The notes beneath the pieces are model-generated. The model was given only the letters and a program-made list of their open reading frames with translations, had not been told where the DNA came from and did not search any database. A program made the position numbers and the translations under genes. From Fidelibacterota bacterium (GTDB lineage: Bacteria > Fidelibacterota > Marinisomatia > SCGC-AAA003-L08 > GCA-2689995), in contig JACNKR010000057.1 in the NCBI GenBank assembly GCA_014381925.1, positions 1 to 39,830 of the forward strand: a stretch of 39,830 nt of DNA, in the 5' to 3' direction. Position 1 is the stretch's first letter. Every line of letters begins with the position of its first letter. Positions 1 to 8,851 of this stretch are shown here, in pieces.

Positions 1-1886
1 GATGAAGCCACAATTACATCTGAATAATTTGATGTTAATTCAAATACATCCGTATTTAAAAGTCCATTCAAATTATAAATCACTGTTTTTCCATTTGCAG
101 AAATAACAATGTCATCTCCAAATACATTTGATAATAGTTCACCATTAAATTGAATACCACCAATATCACCTTTTGTAGTTAAGAGTGATCCTTCAATTTC
201 AACAGATGCATTATCGTTCATTATTCGGTTACCCAAAATAACATTTGATAAACTTACAACATCTAATACATTAATTAATGCATCAGTGTTCATATCTGCA
301 GACCATGATTCATAATCTGTTGGAATTTCTTGAGCTAATATGAATCCGACTTGATGAATAATATCTTGAACATTTACAAATTCATCTGTATTGATATCAC
401 CCATACAGAATCCACCATCTTCCCAAGTCCAATCACCACAACCCCATTCTTCATCAGCATTTTCTTCGCAATGGCCCATACCCCAGCCATCCCATTCAAC
501 TTCAATACATACGCCATCTGCATCTAATCCGCAGAATGGAGATGTTTCACACATGTCTGCATCTAAATCTGCGCATGATTGAAATCCAGTAAATTCGGAG
601 TCAGCACAACCCACATCTGTTAATTCACAGAAAGGAGATGTTTCACATGTTTCAGCGTCTAAATCAGCACAAGTTAGAAAACCTGTAAATTCATGATCAA
701 CACAACCTGCATCTGTTAAATCACAGTAATAAGCTTCTTCGCAAGCTTCAGGACCCAAATCAGCACACGCTTCAAATCCACCGCCCCATTCACCATCAAC
801 ACAACCATCTTCAGTGAGTTCACAGAAAAATGATGCTTCACATGATTCAGCGTCTAAATCTGCACACGCTTGAAATCCACCACAACCTATAAATGAACAT
901 TCACCAGCTTCATCGAGTTCACAATACTCATTTAATGCACATTCATCAGCAGTCATGTCAACACATAGGGTCATTCCACCACCTTCAGATTCAACACATG
1001 CACCATCTACATCTATTTCACAGAATGGAGATGTTTCACACATCTCTGCATCTAAATCAGCACATGATTGGAAACCACCCCAGCCACCAATAAAACCACA
1101 TTCACCTGCATCATCTAATTCACAATACTCATTTAATGCACATTCTTCAGCAGTCATATCTGCACATGATTCAAATTCACCATCACCAGGATCTAATCCG
1201 TCACTATCACTACCATCATCAGTAGCAAAAGTACATTCACCTTCTTCATTTAGCGTACAATAATCATAATCTTCACATTCTTCTGCACTTAAATCATGAC
1301 AAGGAGTCCATTCACCATCAAATTCTGATTCTACACACACACCATCAGCATCTAATTCACAAAATGGAGATGTCTCACACATGTCTGCATCTAAATCAGC
1401 ACATGATTGGAAACTACCCCAACCACCAATAAATCCACATTCACCTGCATCATCTAATTCACAATACTCATTTAATGCACATTCTTCAGCAGTCATGTCT
1501 GCACAGGCAACAAAATCACCACCACAATTGCCACCTTCAAACTCTGATTCTACACATGCACCATCAGCATCTAATTCACAGAATGGAGATGTCTCACACA
1601 TATCAGCATCTAATTCTGCACATGTTTGAAAACCACCCCAACCACCAAATCCAGTTGAGTCATTACCCATCCAACCACCAACAAAAGCACATTCACCCGC
1701 ATCATCCAATTCACATAAATCATTTGATGCACATTCTTCTGCAGATAGCTCTACACATGGGGTATAACCACCCCAACCACCAAAATCAGTTGAGTCATTA
1801 CCCATCCAGCCACCTGGTTGTCCAAAAACAACGCCTATTGTTAATAATAATATTATACTTATACTTGAAGTTTTTAAGTTCTTCAT
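1..1886 (-). CDS. Cys-rich repeat surface protein with dockerin, 3' end outside window
   Basis: Open from the ATG at 1884-1886 to the left edge (628 codons visible, no stop), so the C-terminus is missing. An AAAGGAAA ribosome site lies at 1891-1898. The N-terminus (MKNLKTSSISIILLLTIGVV) is a Sec signal peptide. Next come 12 tandem modules with spacing C-x7-C-x5-C-x(6-7)-C, for example CADLDADMCETSPFC followed by a short acidic stretch and a fourth Cys, separated by Gly/Trp linkers. Around residues 494-556 is a dockerin-like pair (GDINTDEFVNVQDI and ADMNTDALINVLDV). The remaining visible part contains GGIQFNGELL, the same small domain that follows dockerins in two other proteins here. By analogy the lost end may carry a type IX sorting domain (inference). 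Function is unknown; disulfide-rich surface or adhesive protein is the best reading. Confidence 0.85.
   Translation of the reverse strand, partial: MKNLKTSSISIILLLTIGVVFGQPGGWMGNDSTDFGGWGGYTPCVELSAEECASNDLCELDDAGECAFVGGWMGNDSTGFGGWGGFQTCAELDADMCETSPFCELDADGACVESEFEGGNCGGDFVACADMTAEECALNEYCELDDAGECGFIGGWGSFQSCADLDADMCETSPFCELDADGVCVESEFDGEWTPCHDLSAEECEDYDYCTLNEEGECTFATDDGSDSDGLDPGDGEFESCADMTAEECALNEYCELDDAGECGFIGGWGGFQSCADLDAEMCETSPFCEIDVDGACVESEGGGMTLCVDMTADECALNEYCELDEAGECSFIGCGGFQACADLDAESCEASFFCELTEDGCVDGEWGGGFEACADLGPEACEEAYYCDLTDAGCVDHEFTGFLTCADLDAETCETSPFCELTDVGCADSEFTGFQSCADLDADMCETSPFCGLDADGVCIEVEWDGWGMGHCEENADEEWGCGDWTWEDGGFCMGDINTDEFVNVQDIIHQVGFILAQEIPTDYESWSADMNTDALINVLDVVSLSNVILGNRIMNDNASVEIEGSLLTTKGDIGGIQFNGELLSNVFGDDIVISANGKTVIYNLNGLLNTDVFELTSNYSDVIVAS
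1021..1499 (-). repeat. In-frame direct DNA repeat inside Cys-module gene
   Basis: The segment around 1021-1160 recurs around 1360-1499, offset by 339 nt (113 codons). Positions 1101-1157 and 1440-1496 are identical over 57 nt. The repeat encodes consecutive four-cysteine modules, so it is coding duplication and not a CRISPR or satellite array. Confidence 0.85.
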
Positions 1887-1969
1887 TGTATTTCCTTTCG
1901 TTTTTTGTTTTTGTTATTTGGCTGTTTCAATATAAATTTAAACCCTTGGTTGCGGGGGTTTTTGATTGA

Positions 1970-1988
1970 TTATTCAATTATTGAATAA
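1970..1988. promoter_or_regulatory. Perfect 19-nt palindrome upstream of Cys-module gene
   Basis: TTATTCAAT-T-ATTGAATAA, with 9-bp arms around one base, lies 84 nt upstream of the start at 1886 in the 160-nt gap 1887-2046. It lacks GC and has no T-run on either side, so an operator is likelier than a terminator. No cognate regulator is proven; the TPR-HTH gene next door is a candidate (inference). The gap also has an AAACCC/GGGTTT hairpin (1940-1961) and nothing else I can name. Confidence 0.4.
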
Positions 1989-2046
1989 CTTTCAAATTCC
2001 CTCGTATTTATATTCAGCCGTTTTCATCTTATTCTTTTTACTTTAA

Positions 2047-3627
2047 CTATTTCAAAAGAATAATTTTTTTCGTTAATACCCCATTTAAAGAAGATAATTT
2101 ACAAAAATAAATTCCACTCTTTAAATGCTCACCATTCCATGTAATTGAATGATTTCCTGAATTAATCCACCCATTATGAATTATTTCAATTTCTTTACCT
2201 AATACATTTATTATTGATATTTTATAGTCCATACTATTCTGAATATTAAATTCAAATGTTGTGTGTGGATTAAATGGGTTTGGATAATTATTTATAAAAT
2301 CTAATTTAAAATTTTGAATATAAATTTCACTATTACTTAATACCGTCATTTCAACATTATTGATTAAAATATATTCTTCACCAAATAAAAGCTCTTCACG
2401 ATTGATAACTAAAGTATATTCTTCAGACTCACTTTCATCCCATACACGAATTTCAATTGGATTATTTTCAATAAAACCAGGTAATTGAAACCCTCCATTA
2501 TCACAATCATTTATATGCCCATAAATTGGAATTGTTAATGGGCCGTCTTGCCAAGTTGCATTTCCAACTAATACGGATTCAACATTATTATCACAATCCC
2601 CAAAATTGCTACCACCCTCTAAATCAAATACACCAATATCATCTCCAAAATCTAAATCATCTGAAGTTTCTATTGTTACATAAGCAATAATTCCATTATT
2701 TGTTGAATCACTATAATCTAAATATTCTTCAAAATATCCATTTAATAAATCAGAAAAATAATTCTCTGAGTCATCATAAAAAATGGAAGAACATTCGCCA
2801 TCTTCTAATATACATGCAGGGTAATTTTCACAGTTCCACATATTTAAATCCGTACAAAAATTTGTATTCCAATTTTCAAATTCACCAATATCCTCACATA
2901 AACCATCATCAACATTCCAAACACATGGCGAAGGGAAGTTACATTCAAATGGTAACAATTCACTGCATTCAACTTCTTCGATATCCTGACAAATACTATT
3001 ATCAAAATCCCATTCACATGGAGTCGGAAAATTGCATTCATAAAAAAGTAATGCTTCACACTCATAATCTTCGTCATTCCACATTCCCCAACCACTTTCT
3101 GAATCAACACATGATCCATCTGAATCTAATTCACAAATTGGAATATTATAACACATATTTTCTTCAAGTTCCGCACAATCTTCCCAGCCTTGCCATCCTT
3201 CACCCCATTCTACATCTTCCTCATATTCGCAATCATTTAAATATACAAATTCACTTTGAATTCCATCTAAAAATACAGCTCCATTATAAATACAAATCGA
3301 ATTTTGATTTGAATTAAATTTTATTTCAAAAAGTGTATAATCCCCTGGTAAAATAATTTGATTATTTTCCATTTGAAGATTAACAAAACTCATACCCACA
3401 AATGGAGTGATTGCCAATTCATCAACAAGCCCTCCCCAAATTTCATCAATATGGATACAACTAAAATTTAGTGAAATATTTGAAATCGTTTCTGGTGTTG
3501 ATAATTTAACCGATGCAGTGCCTTCAATAAAATCTACATTTTCAAGATGGATATAAATGCTATCTTGTGAAAATACAATAATTGGAAAAAAGAATATAAT
3601 TGACCATATTTTTGTAAAACTATTCAT
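2047..3627 (-). CDS. Secreted Cys-module protein with type IX sorting domain
   Basis: 526 aa. Signal peptide of about 20 residues ending FPIIVFSQ. Residues 22-130 form a beta-rich domain of cohesin-like flavour (weak). Four Cys modules follow: C151-C173, C190-C213, C221-C244 and C258-C279, each C-x7-C-x5-C-x(6-8)-C, the same spacing as in the gene ending at 1886; two have Trp right after the third Cys. Residues 315-410 contain DDIGVFDLEGG, LVGNATWQDG and IEIRVWDESE, a distant version of the 'D.iGaF..FKvfD' module seen in the larger proteins. Residues 445-526 are a type IX sorting domain (YPNPFNP, then SGIYFCKL, ending KKIILLK). Its ATG directly follows the stop of the upstream TPR-HTH gene, so the two are translationally coupled. 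Ligand unknown. Confidence 0.85.
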   Translation of the reverse strand: MNSFTKIWSIIFFFPIIVFSQDSIYIHLENVDFIEGTASVKLSTPETISNISLNFSCIHIDEIWGGLVDELAITPFVGMSFVNLQMENNQIILPGDYTLFEIKFNSNQNSICIYNGAVFLDGIQSEFVYLNDCEYEEDVEWGEGWQGWEDCAELEENMCYNIPICELDSDGSCVDSESGWGMWNDEDYECEALLFYECNFPTPCEWDFDNSICQDIEEVECSELLPFECNFPSPCVWNVDDGLCEDIGEFENWNTNFCTDLNMWNCENYPACILEDGECSSIFYDDSENYFSDLLNGYFEEYLDYSDSTNNGIIAYVTIETSDDLDFGDDIGVFDLEGGSNFGDCDNNVESVLVGNATWQDGPLTIPIYGHINDCDNGGFQLPGFIENNPIEIRVWDESESEEYTLVINREELLFGEEYILINNVEMTVLSNSEIYIQNFKLDFINNYPNPFNPHTTFEFNIQNSMDYKISIINVLGKEIEIIHNGWINSGNHSITWNGEHLKSGIYFCKLSSLNGVLTKKIILLK

Positions 3628-5121
3628 TTAATTTTTCTCCAATTTATTTGTATTCACCATTTTATTCATTTTTGTTACAAAACGAGTATAATTCACATCT
3701 AATTTTTCACTCATTACTCGTTTATTTAGTCCATATTCCAAATATAAAAATTCAAATAATATTTTTTCAAATTCTGAATTTAATTCTTTCCATTCCTTAT
3801 TCTGATGTTGATTTATAAACTGAATAATTCCTGCAGAATTGGATAGATCTGATTCATTTTCTATTTTATTTACTATTTTTGAATATGTTGAAGGTGAAAT
3901 ATTTAAATGCTTTACCGTATTTGCAACTGACCCGGTCTTTTTTAATAATTCTTTCAATGTTAAATATTGGAATGTTGATTTAATTTCTTTTAATGATTTA
4001 TCGATAGCAAATGAAAAATCAAAATGGTCATTGTTGGTATTAGGGCTTGAACTATCATTTGATTTTAAATATTCTTCAAGGACTAATAACTTTTCACCTT
4101 TTAATGGAAAATTATACTTTGCAAGCTCTAAAGCAACTTCACTTCCTTTTTTATAATACTCTACCGATGTAGCACCTGAATTACATTTACCTAAATAATA
4201 ACAAATTCCAGGAATCAAATGAAATACACCATTATCTTGAGAAATTTCTAAACTTTTATTGAAATAATCACTCGCTTTTTCATACTGTTTTTGATGAAAA
4301 TATATAAAACCAATATTACCAATGGTATATGATTTTGTGTAATAACTAATCGCTTTTGAATAATTTTTCTTTAGTCGATCAATTCCTTCATCAATATTTC
4401 CACTTCTAAATTTTAACATTCCATAATCATGGTGAATGGCATCAATTAAATGATGATGAGAATCACCACAAATTTCTAACCCTTTTTGATAATATTCTTC
4501 AGCTAATTTAAACTTTTTTTGTTTCCCTTGTAAATTTCCCATTATTTTATAATGAGAAGCTAAGGTTGCCGTTTGATTATCATCTATAAAATTATTTGAT
4601 GAATCTACTAATCGGTCAAAAACATTAATATTACCTTTTCGAACTTGAGTTACAATTTCATAATAATGAGCTAAATTGCTAAGATAAGTTGATTTTTTTA
4701 AGTGTTTAATCTCATTCAAAAGTAATATTGATTGATCATAATTACCAATTAAAGTCATTAAATTTACCATTTCTAAAAGTAAAAATGATTTATCTTCTGA
4801 GTTATTCGTTAATAATGAATGCGATTTACCAAGTGTTTTTATTGCATCTATTAAATGTCCTTCAGCAATATAACATTTAGCTAAACCAGCATAAATACTT
4901 GATTTATTTTCTGTTAACCCTAAATCAAGTAATTCATTTATTTCTTGTTTTGATCTTTCTATACTATATTGGTTAAATTGAGCAATGTGTACAACAATCT
5001 CTGTCCATGATGGATTTGATGAATTTACAACCTCTACATTTATTTTAAGTGTAGGGTCAACCTTCTGAAAAATTTCAGGGATATATCCGCTAGTGTCTAA
5101 TATGTGTTTTTGCATATTCAT
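3628..5121 (-). CDS. TPR protein with two Fis-like HTH segments (putative regulator)
   Basis: 497 aa with no signal peptide, so cytoplasmic. Residues about 75-335 are TPR-like helical pairs, clear at 190-225 (YKIMGNLQGKQKKFKLAEEY) and 265-295 (GNIGFIYFHQKQYEKASDYF). The C-terminus has two segments resembling Fis-type HTH: residues 386-421 (TVKHLNISPSTYSKIVNKIE) and 454-490 (NKRVMSEKLDVNYTRFVTKM). TPR plus C-terminal HTH suggests a ligand- or protein-sensing transcription factor. The stop (3628-3630) abuts the ATG of the Cys-module surface gene, so the likely job is tied to that product (inference). The ribosome site is weak (GGTAGC about 3 nt before the ATG). It could be only a TPR scaffold, since the HTH calls rest on sequence pattern alone. 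Confidence 0.75.
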   Translation of the reverse strand: MNMQKHILDTSGYIPEIFQKVDPTLKINVEVVNSSNPSWTEIVVHIAQFNQYSIERSKQEINELLDLGLTENKSSIYAGLAKCYIAEGHLIDAIKTLGKSHSLLTNNSEDKSFLLLEMVNLMTLIGNYDQSILLLNEIKHLKKSTYLSNLAHYYEIVTQVRKGNINVFDRLVDSSNNFIDDNQTATLASHYKIMGNLQGKQKKFKLAEEYYQKGLEICGDSHHHLIDAIHHDYGMLKFRSGNIDEGIDRLKKNYSKAISYYTKSYTIGNIGFIYFHQKQYEKASDYFNKSLEISQDNGVFHLIPGICYYLGKCNSGATSVEYYKKGSEVALELAKYNFPLKGEKLLVLEEYLKSNDSSSPNTNNDHFDFSFAIDKSLKEIKSTFQYLTLKELLKKTGSVANTVKHLNISPSTYSKIVNKIENESDLSNSAGIIQFINQHQNKEWKELNSEFEKILFEFLYLEYGLNKRVMSEKLDVNYTRFVTKMNKMVNTNKLEKN

Positions 5122-5352
5122 TTGCTACCATAATTTCTAACCATTCAATAATTCCAACCAAAATATATTTGCTTTTTTTACATATTGTTACGCTTTTAGG
5201 AAACTTAATTAAAATTGTTTATCTATCATAGATTATAAACATATATAATATCATCATCTAAAATTTGAATAATTCTCATAAAAGTTTTACATATATTTGT
5301 TGTAATTTCATACCAATACTTATATTAAATTTTAAATTAATTAGGACAGCTT
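5122..5352. promoter_or_regulatory. Divergent intergenic region with imperfect palindrome
   Basis: 231 nt between the minus-strand TPR-HTH gene and the plus-strand oligopeptidase operon, so it should hold promoters for both. At 5217-5240 there is an inverted repeat: GTTTAT-CTAT on the left and ATAG-AT-tATAAAC on the right, with the perfect core TCTATCATAGA. It could be an operator serving both directions. No convincing -35/-10 pair was assigned because the region is uniformly AT-rich. Confidence 0.4.
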
Positions 5353-7464
5353 TTGAAAAAAATACTTTATACTTTTTTTATATTTCAACTTTTAATGGCA
5401 ATTGACCCACCAATTGCAAAGAAATTACCTCAAAATTTAAAAATTCATAATCAAGTCAGAAATGATGAATATTATTGGATGAATCAAAAAGATGATGACT
5501 GGGTATTAGATTATCTCAATTCAGAAAATAATTATAGAGATGAAATTTTAAAGCACACACATGAGCTTCAAACTGTATTGCATAATGAAATGACATCCCG
5601 AATTTCTGATGAAGAAACATCGGTACCATATATTGAAAATGGATATAAATACCGAAAAGTATATCTAAAAAATAATGATTATGAAATATATGAACGAAGT
5701 CAAATCGGAAAATTTAAAGATGGACCATGGGAAATTATTTTAGATGTAAATCAATTAGCAAGTGAATATGACTATATCGATATTGGCTGGATTCAACCCA
5801 GTCCAAATAACCAATACTTAGCATTTGGTTTAGATTCAAAAGGGGATTATCGATTTTATATTAAAATTATCAATTTAATTACGGGTAAAGTATTAAATGA
5901 AAATATAGCAGATACATGGGGAAAATGTGTCTGGCACCCTAATAATAATCGAATATATTATTCCGAAAAAGATAACACCAACCGAAATTTATATATAAAA
6001 GAACATTGGATTGGGTTTAATAAGGATGATGATAAAATTTTATTTGAAGAAAAAGATTCTAAATTTTCAGTGTATTTAAGTCTGTCATCATCTCATCAAT
6101 ATATGTTTATTGGTAGTGAAAGTACAAATGCAACCGAATTTTCATATATAGATTTTGATGATAAAAATTTAAACATTCAGGCACTTATACCCCGTGAAGA
6201 AAATCATTTATATTATCCAATGGAGTATAATAATTCATTTTATGTGTTAACGAATAAAAATAATATCGAATTTGAAATTAATAAGTTATCTATCGACTCA
6301 CAACAGAACTACAAATTAGAAACAATCGCCACACCTGAGAAAAACCAAACATTTGAAAACTTTATTATTATAGACAACCATTTAATCATTCTAGAACGGA
6401 CAGGAGTTAACCCCTCTTTTTTAATTCAAAACCTTTCAACCGATTCTACATTCCAATTGGCTTTTGATGAGAAGTTATATTATATCGATTTTAAAGATAA
6501 TGTAGATAATACTGCCACGCACTTTAGATTTGAATATAGTTCACCAATTACACCTGAAATTATTTATGATTACGATTTGAGAACACTTAAACTTATCCCA
6601 AAGCATAAACGACAAATTAATAGATATTTCAATTCTAATAATTATACAATTGAACAAAAGTTAGTAAAAGACAATACAGGGGAAATTGATATTCCATTAA
6701 CGATTATTTATCATAATGACTTCTTCCAACCAAATGGGCAAAATCCTGTATTATTATATGGATATGGGGCCTATGGCTCAATTACAGATTCTTATTTTGT
6801 AAATTCTTATATTAGCCTATTAGATAGAGGAGTCGCAATTGCTATTGCACATGTCCGTGGAAGTGGTGATTTAGGAAAGCAATGGTATAATGATGGAAAG
6901 ATGCTTCAGAAAATGAATACATTTACAGATTTTATTGATTGTGCTCACTATTTAATTGATAATAATTTTACAACGAATGAACGATTATTTGCACAGGGGA
7001 CGAGTGCTGGTGGATTATTAGTTGGTGTCGTTGCAAATTTAGCACCCGATTTATTCAAAGGTATAATTGCAGAAGTCCCATTTGTTGATGTATTAACTAC
7101 AATGTCAGATGCATCAATTCCACTGACAACTCAAGAATACCAAGAATGGGGAAATCCTGAAATTCGCCAATATTTTGATTATATGAAACAATATTCACCC
7201 TACGATAATGTTAAAGAAATGGATTATCCCGCAATGTTTGTTACCACAAGTTATAATGATTCTCAAGTGGGGTACTGGGAACCTGCAAAATGGGTTGCAA
7301 AATTAAGAGAATATAAAACTGATAATAATCTTCTAATTTTATCAACAGATATGACAGGAAGCCATTCTGGTCCAAGTGGTCGGTTTTCAGGTTACCAATT
7401 AATTGCATTAGAATATGCATTTTTACTTGATCAAGTAGGGTTTTTAAACTTAGATAATCCATAA
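5353..7464 (+). CDS. ptrB: Exported oligopeptidase B-like serine peptidase (S9A)
   Basis: 703 aa. Prolyl-oligopeptidase family: N-terminal beta-propeller (about 75-420), then an alpha/beta-hydrolase domain. Catalytic triad Ser551 (GTSAGG), Asp636 (YNDSQV) and His671 (GSHSG). The spacings of 85 and 35 residues equal those I recall for E. coli oligopeptidase B, and LFKGIIAEVPFVDVLTTM is close to the PtrB equivalent. Expected reaction: cleavage of short peptides after Lys/Arg. It starts with TTG at 5353, with AGGA at 5343-5346; this start adds a signal peptide (KKILYTFFIFQLLMA). The next ATG (5395) would delete it, so a periplasmic or exported enzyme is inferred, unlike the cytoplasmic E. coli enzyme. 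First gene of an operon; the next ORF starts 16 nt downstream. Confidence 0.9.
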   Translation: MKKILYTFFIFQLLMAIDPPIAKKLPQNLKIHNQVRNDEYYWMNQKDDDWVLDYLNSENNYRDEILKHTHELQTVLHNEMTSRISDEETSVPYIENGYKYRKVYLKNNDYEIYERSQIGKFKDGPWEIILDVNQLASEYDYIDIGWIQPSPNNQYLAFGLDSKGDYRFYIKIINLITGKVLNENIADTWGKCVWHPNNNRIYYSEKDNTNRNLYIKEHWIGFNKDDDKILFEEKDSKFSVYLSLSSSHQYMFIGSESTNATEFSYIDFDDKNLNIQALIPREENHLYYPMEYNNSFYVLTNKNNIEFEINKLSIDSQQNYKLETIATPEKNQTFENFIIIDNHLIILERTGVNPSFLIQNLSTDSTFQLAFDEKLYYIDFKDNVDNTATHFRFEYSSPITPEIIYDYDLRTLKLIPKHKRQINRYFNSNNYTIEQKLVKDNTGEIDIPLTIIYHNDFFQPNGQNPVLLYGYGAYGSITDSYFVNSYISLLDRGVAIAIAHVRGSGDLGKQWYNDGKMLQKMNTFTDFIDCAHYLIDNNFTTNERLFAQGTSAGGLLVGVVANLAPDLFKGIIAEVPFVDVLTTMSDASIPLTTQEYQEWGNPEIRQYFDYMKQYSPYDNVKEMDYPAMFVTTSYNDSQVGYWEPAKWVAKLREYKTDNNLLILSTDMTGSHSGPSGRFSGYQLIALEYAFLLDQVGFLNLDNP

Positions 7465-7480
7465 AATAAGAAAGAAAAGA

Positions 7481-8851
7481 ATGAAAAAGTTATCACGAAA
7501 AGAATTTATTAAACTAAGCTCACTTGCTACAGCAGGTGGAATTATGCTTCCCAATTTTCTTCTTTCTCAAGAATGTGAATTGACAACCGATGATATTTTA
7601 GGTCCATATTATGATGAAAATGCTCCATTCAGAACTGAACTTGCTCCACTTGATGAACCAGGGACTCGCATAACAATTTCGGGGATAATTACAGGGGATG
7701 ACTGTGAGACTCCTCTCCCAAATACATTAGTTGAAGTATGGCATGCAAATGCTGATGGCTGTTATTCCATTTTTCAAATGTGTGATACTGGTAATTCTGA
7801 AAATGACGAATTTCATTTACGCGGAAAAATGCTTACAAATGCAGAAGGTTATTATGAATTTCATACGATTCAACCTGGACATTATCAAACTCGACCTAAA
7901 CATTTTCATATCAAATTTACGGCTCAAGATGGTACAACATTAATAACTCAACTATATTTTGAAGGCGATCCATTTATTGCATCTGACCCTTGGGCACAAA
8001 ATGCAGGTGACAGAATACTACCACTTACCGAAACTGAAAATGGATTAATTGGTGAATTCAATACAATTCTTCATGCACAGCCAATTGATTTACTTTTAGG
8101 AGATGTTAATTTTGATGGTCAATTAAATGTTGTTGATGTAATCGGTATTGTCAATATTATTTTAGGTATAACCATTCCTACAGATAATGAATTATATGTT
8201 GCCGATGTGAATCAAGATGGCATTGTAAATGTGATTGATGTTATTGCATTAGTGAATATTATATTAAATCAAACACATAAACATATAATTAACCCAGATA
8301 TTGCTCAATTTGAAATTTCAGATAAAGAAATTAAATTATTAACAGAAGATCCAATTGCAGGGATTCAATTAGAATTAACAGGTGATTTTAATATCGAAGG
8401 CATTAATTTAGAAAATGGTTGGAAACATTATTATCATAATGGAAGATTATTAATTATAAATTTAAATGGTCAAAATTTAACCAATCCTAAAACTATTTTA
8501 AAATATTCAGGGCAATTATCTATTTCCAGTATAATTGTTTCTGGATGGAATGAAAAATTAATAAAAGCTCAAATAAATTCACTTATTCATTCGTTTACTG
8601 TAGATATGCCTTATCCAAACCCATTTAATCCTGCTGTCAAAATTGGTTACCAATGCAAAAATGATGGTATTATTAATATATCTGTGTTTAATATACGAGG
8701 GATATTAATAGAAACAATTTTAAATGATAATTTAGTTAAAGGAAATTATGAATTACGATGGAAACCTGAATCAATTCCGTCAGGTGTATATTTAATTAAA
8801 TTTGAATTTGATAATAATCAATATTATCGCCAAGTTATTTATTTAAAATAA
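7481..8851 (+). CDS. Secreted intradiol dioxygenase fused to dockerin and type IX sorting domain
   Basis: 456 aa. The N-terminus SRKEFIKLSSLATAGGIMLP resembles a Tat signal with RK in place of RR. Residues 35-200 match the intradiol ring-cleavage dioxygenase fold, with all four expected Fe(III) ligands: Tyr95 (VEVWHANADGCYS), Tyr135 (PGHYQ), His141 and His143 (RPKHFHI). Family chemistry is O2-dependent cleavage of catechol-type rings between the two hydroxyls; the natural substrate is unknown. A dockerin pair follows (GDVNFDGQLNVVDV, ADVNQDGIVNVIDV; about 205-265), then a beta domain with AGIQLELTG (280-370), then a type IX sorting domain (YPNPFNP; 375-456) ending QVIYLK. The enzyme is therefore predicted to act at the cell surface. 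It lies between the oligopeptidase and a CBS gene in one operon. Confidence 0.88.
   Translation: MKKLSRKEFIKLSSLATAGGIMLPNFLLSQECELTTDDILGPYYDENAPFRTELAPLDEPGTRITISGIITGDDCETPLPNTLVEVWHANADGCYSIFQMCDTGNSENDEFHLRGKMLTNAEGYYEFHTIQPGHYQTRPKHFHIKFTAQDGTTLITQLYFEGDPFIASDPWAQNAGDRILPLTETENGLIGEFNTILHAQPIDLLLGDVNFDGQLNVVDVIGIVNIILGITIPTDNELYVADVNQDGIVNVIDVIALVNIILNQTHKHIINPDIAQFEISDKEIKLLTEDPIAGIQLELTGDFNIEGINLENGWKHYYHNGRLLIINLNGQNLTNPKTILKYSGQLSISSIIVSGWNEKLIKAQINSLIHSFTVDMPYPNPFNPAVKIGYQCKNDGIINISVFNIRGILIETILNDNLVKGNYELRWKPESIPSGVYLIKFEFDNNQYYRQVIYLK

Noticed and set aside
550..1760. Regularly spaced repeats resembling a CRISPR array
   Set aside because: The repeats are in-frame four-cysteine protein modules of variable length with no constant repeat or unique spacers.
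1940..1961. AAACCC/GGGTTT hairpin followed by T residues on the plus strand
   Set aside because: No plus-strand gene ends there, and on the minus strand no U-tract follows, so a terminator call is not supported.
391..1969. Plus-strand ORFs rich in His, Gln, Leu, Pro and Ser opposite the Cys-module gene
   Set aside because: They mirror the repeats of the real minus-strand gene, have no ribosome sites and show low-complexity composition typical of antisense reading.
7481..7580. Possible lipobox (FLLSQEC) in the dioxygenase
   Set aside because: The residue before Cys is Glu and the preceding one Gln, which does not fit L-[AST]-[GA]-C; the C-terminal sorting domain already explains surface location.
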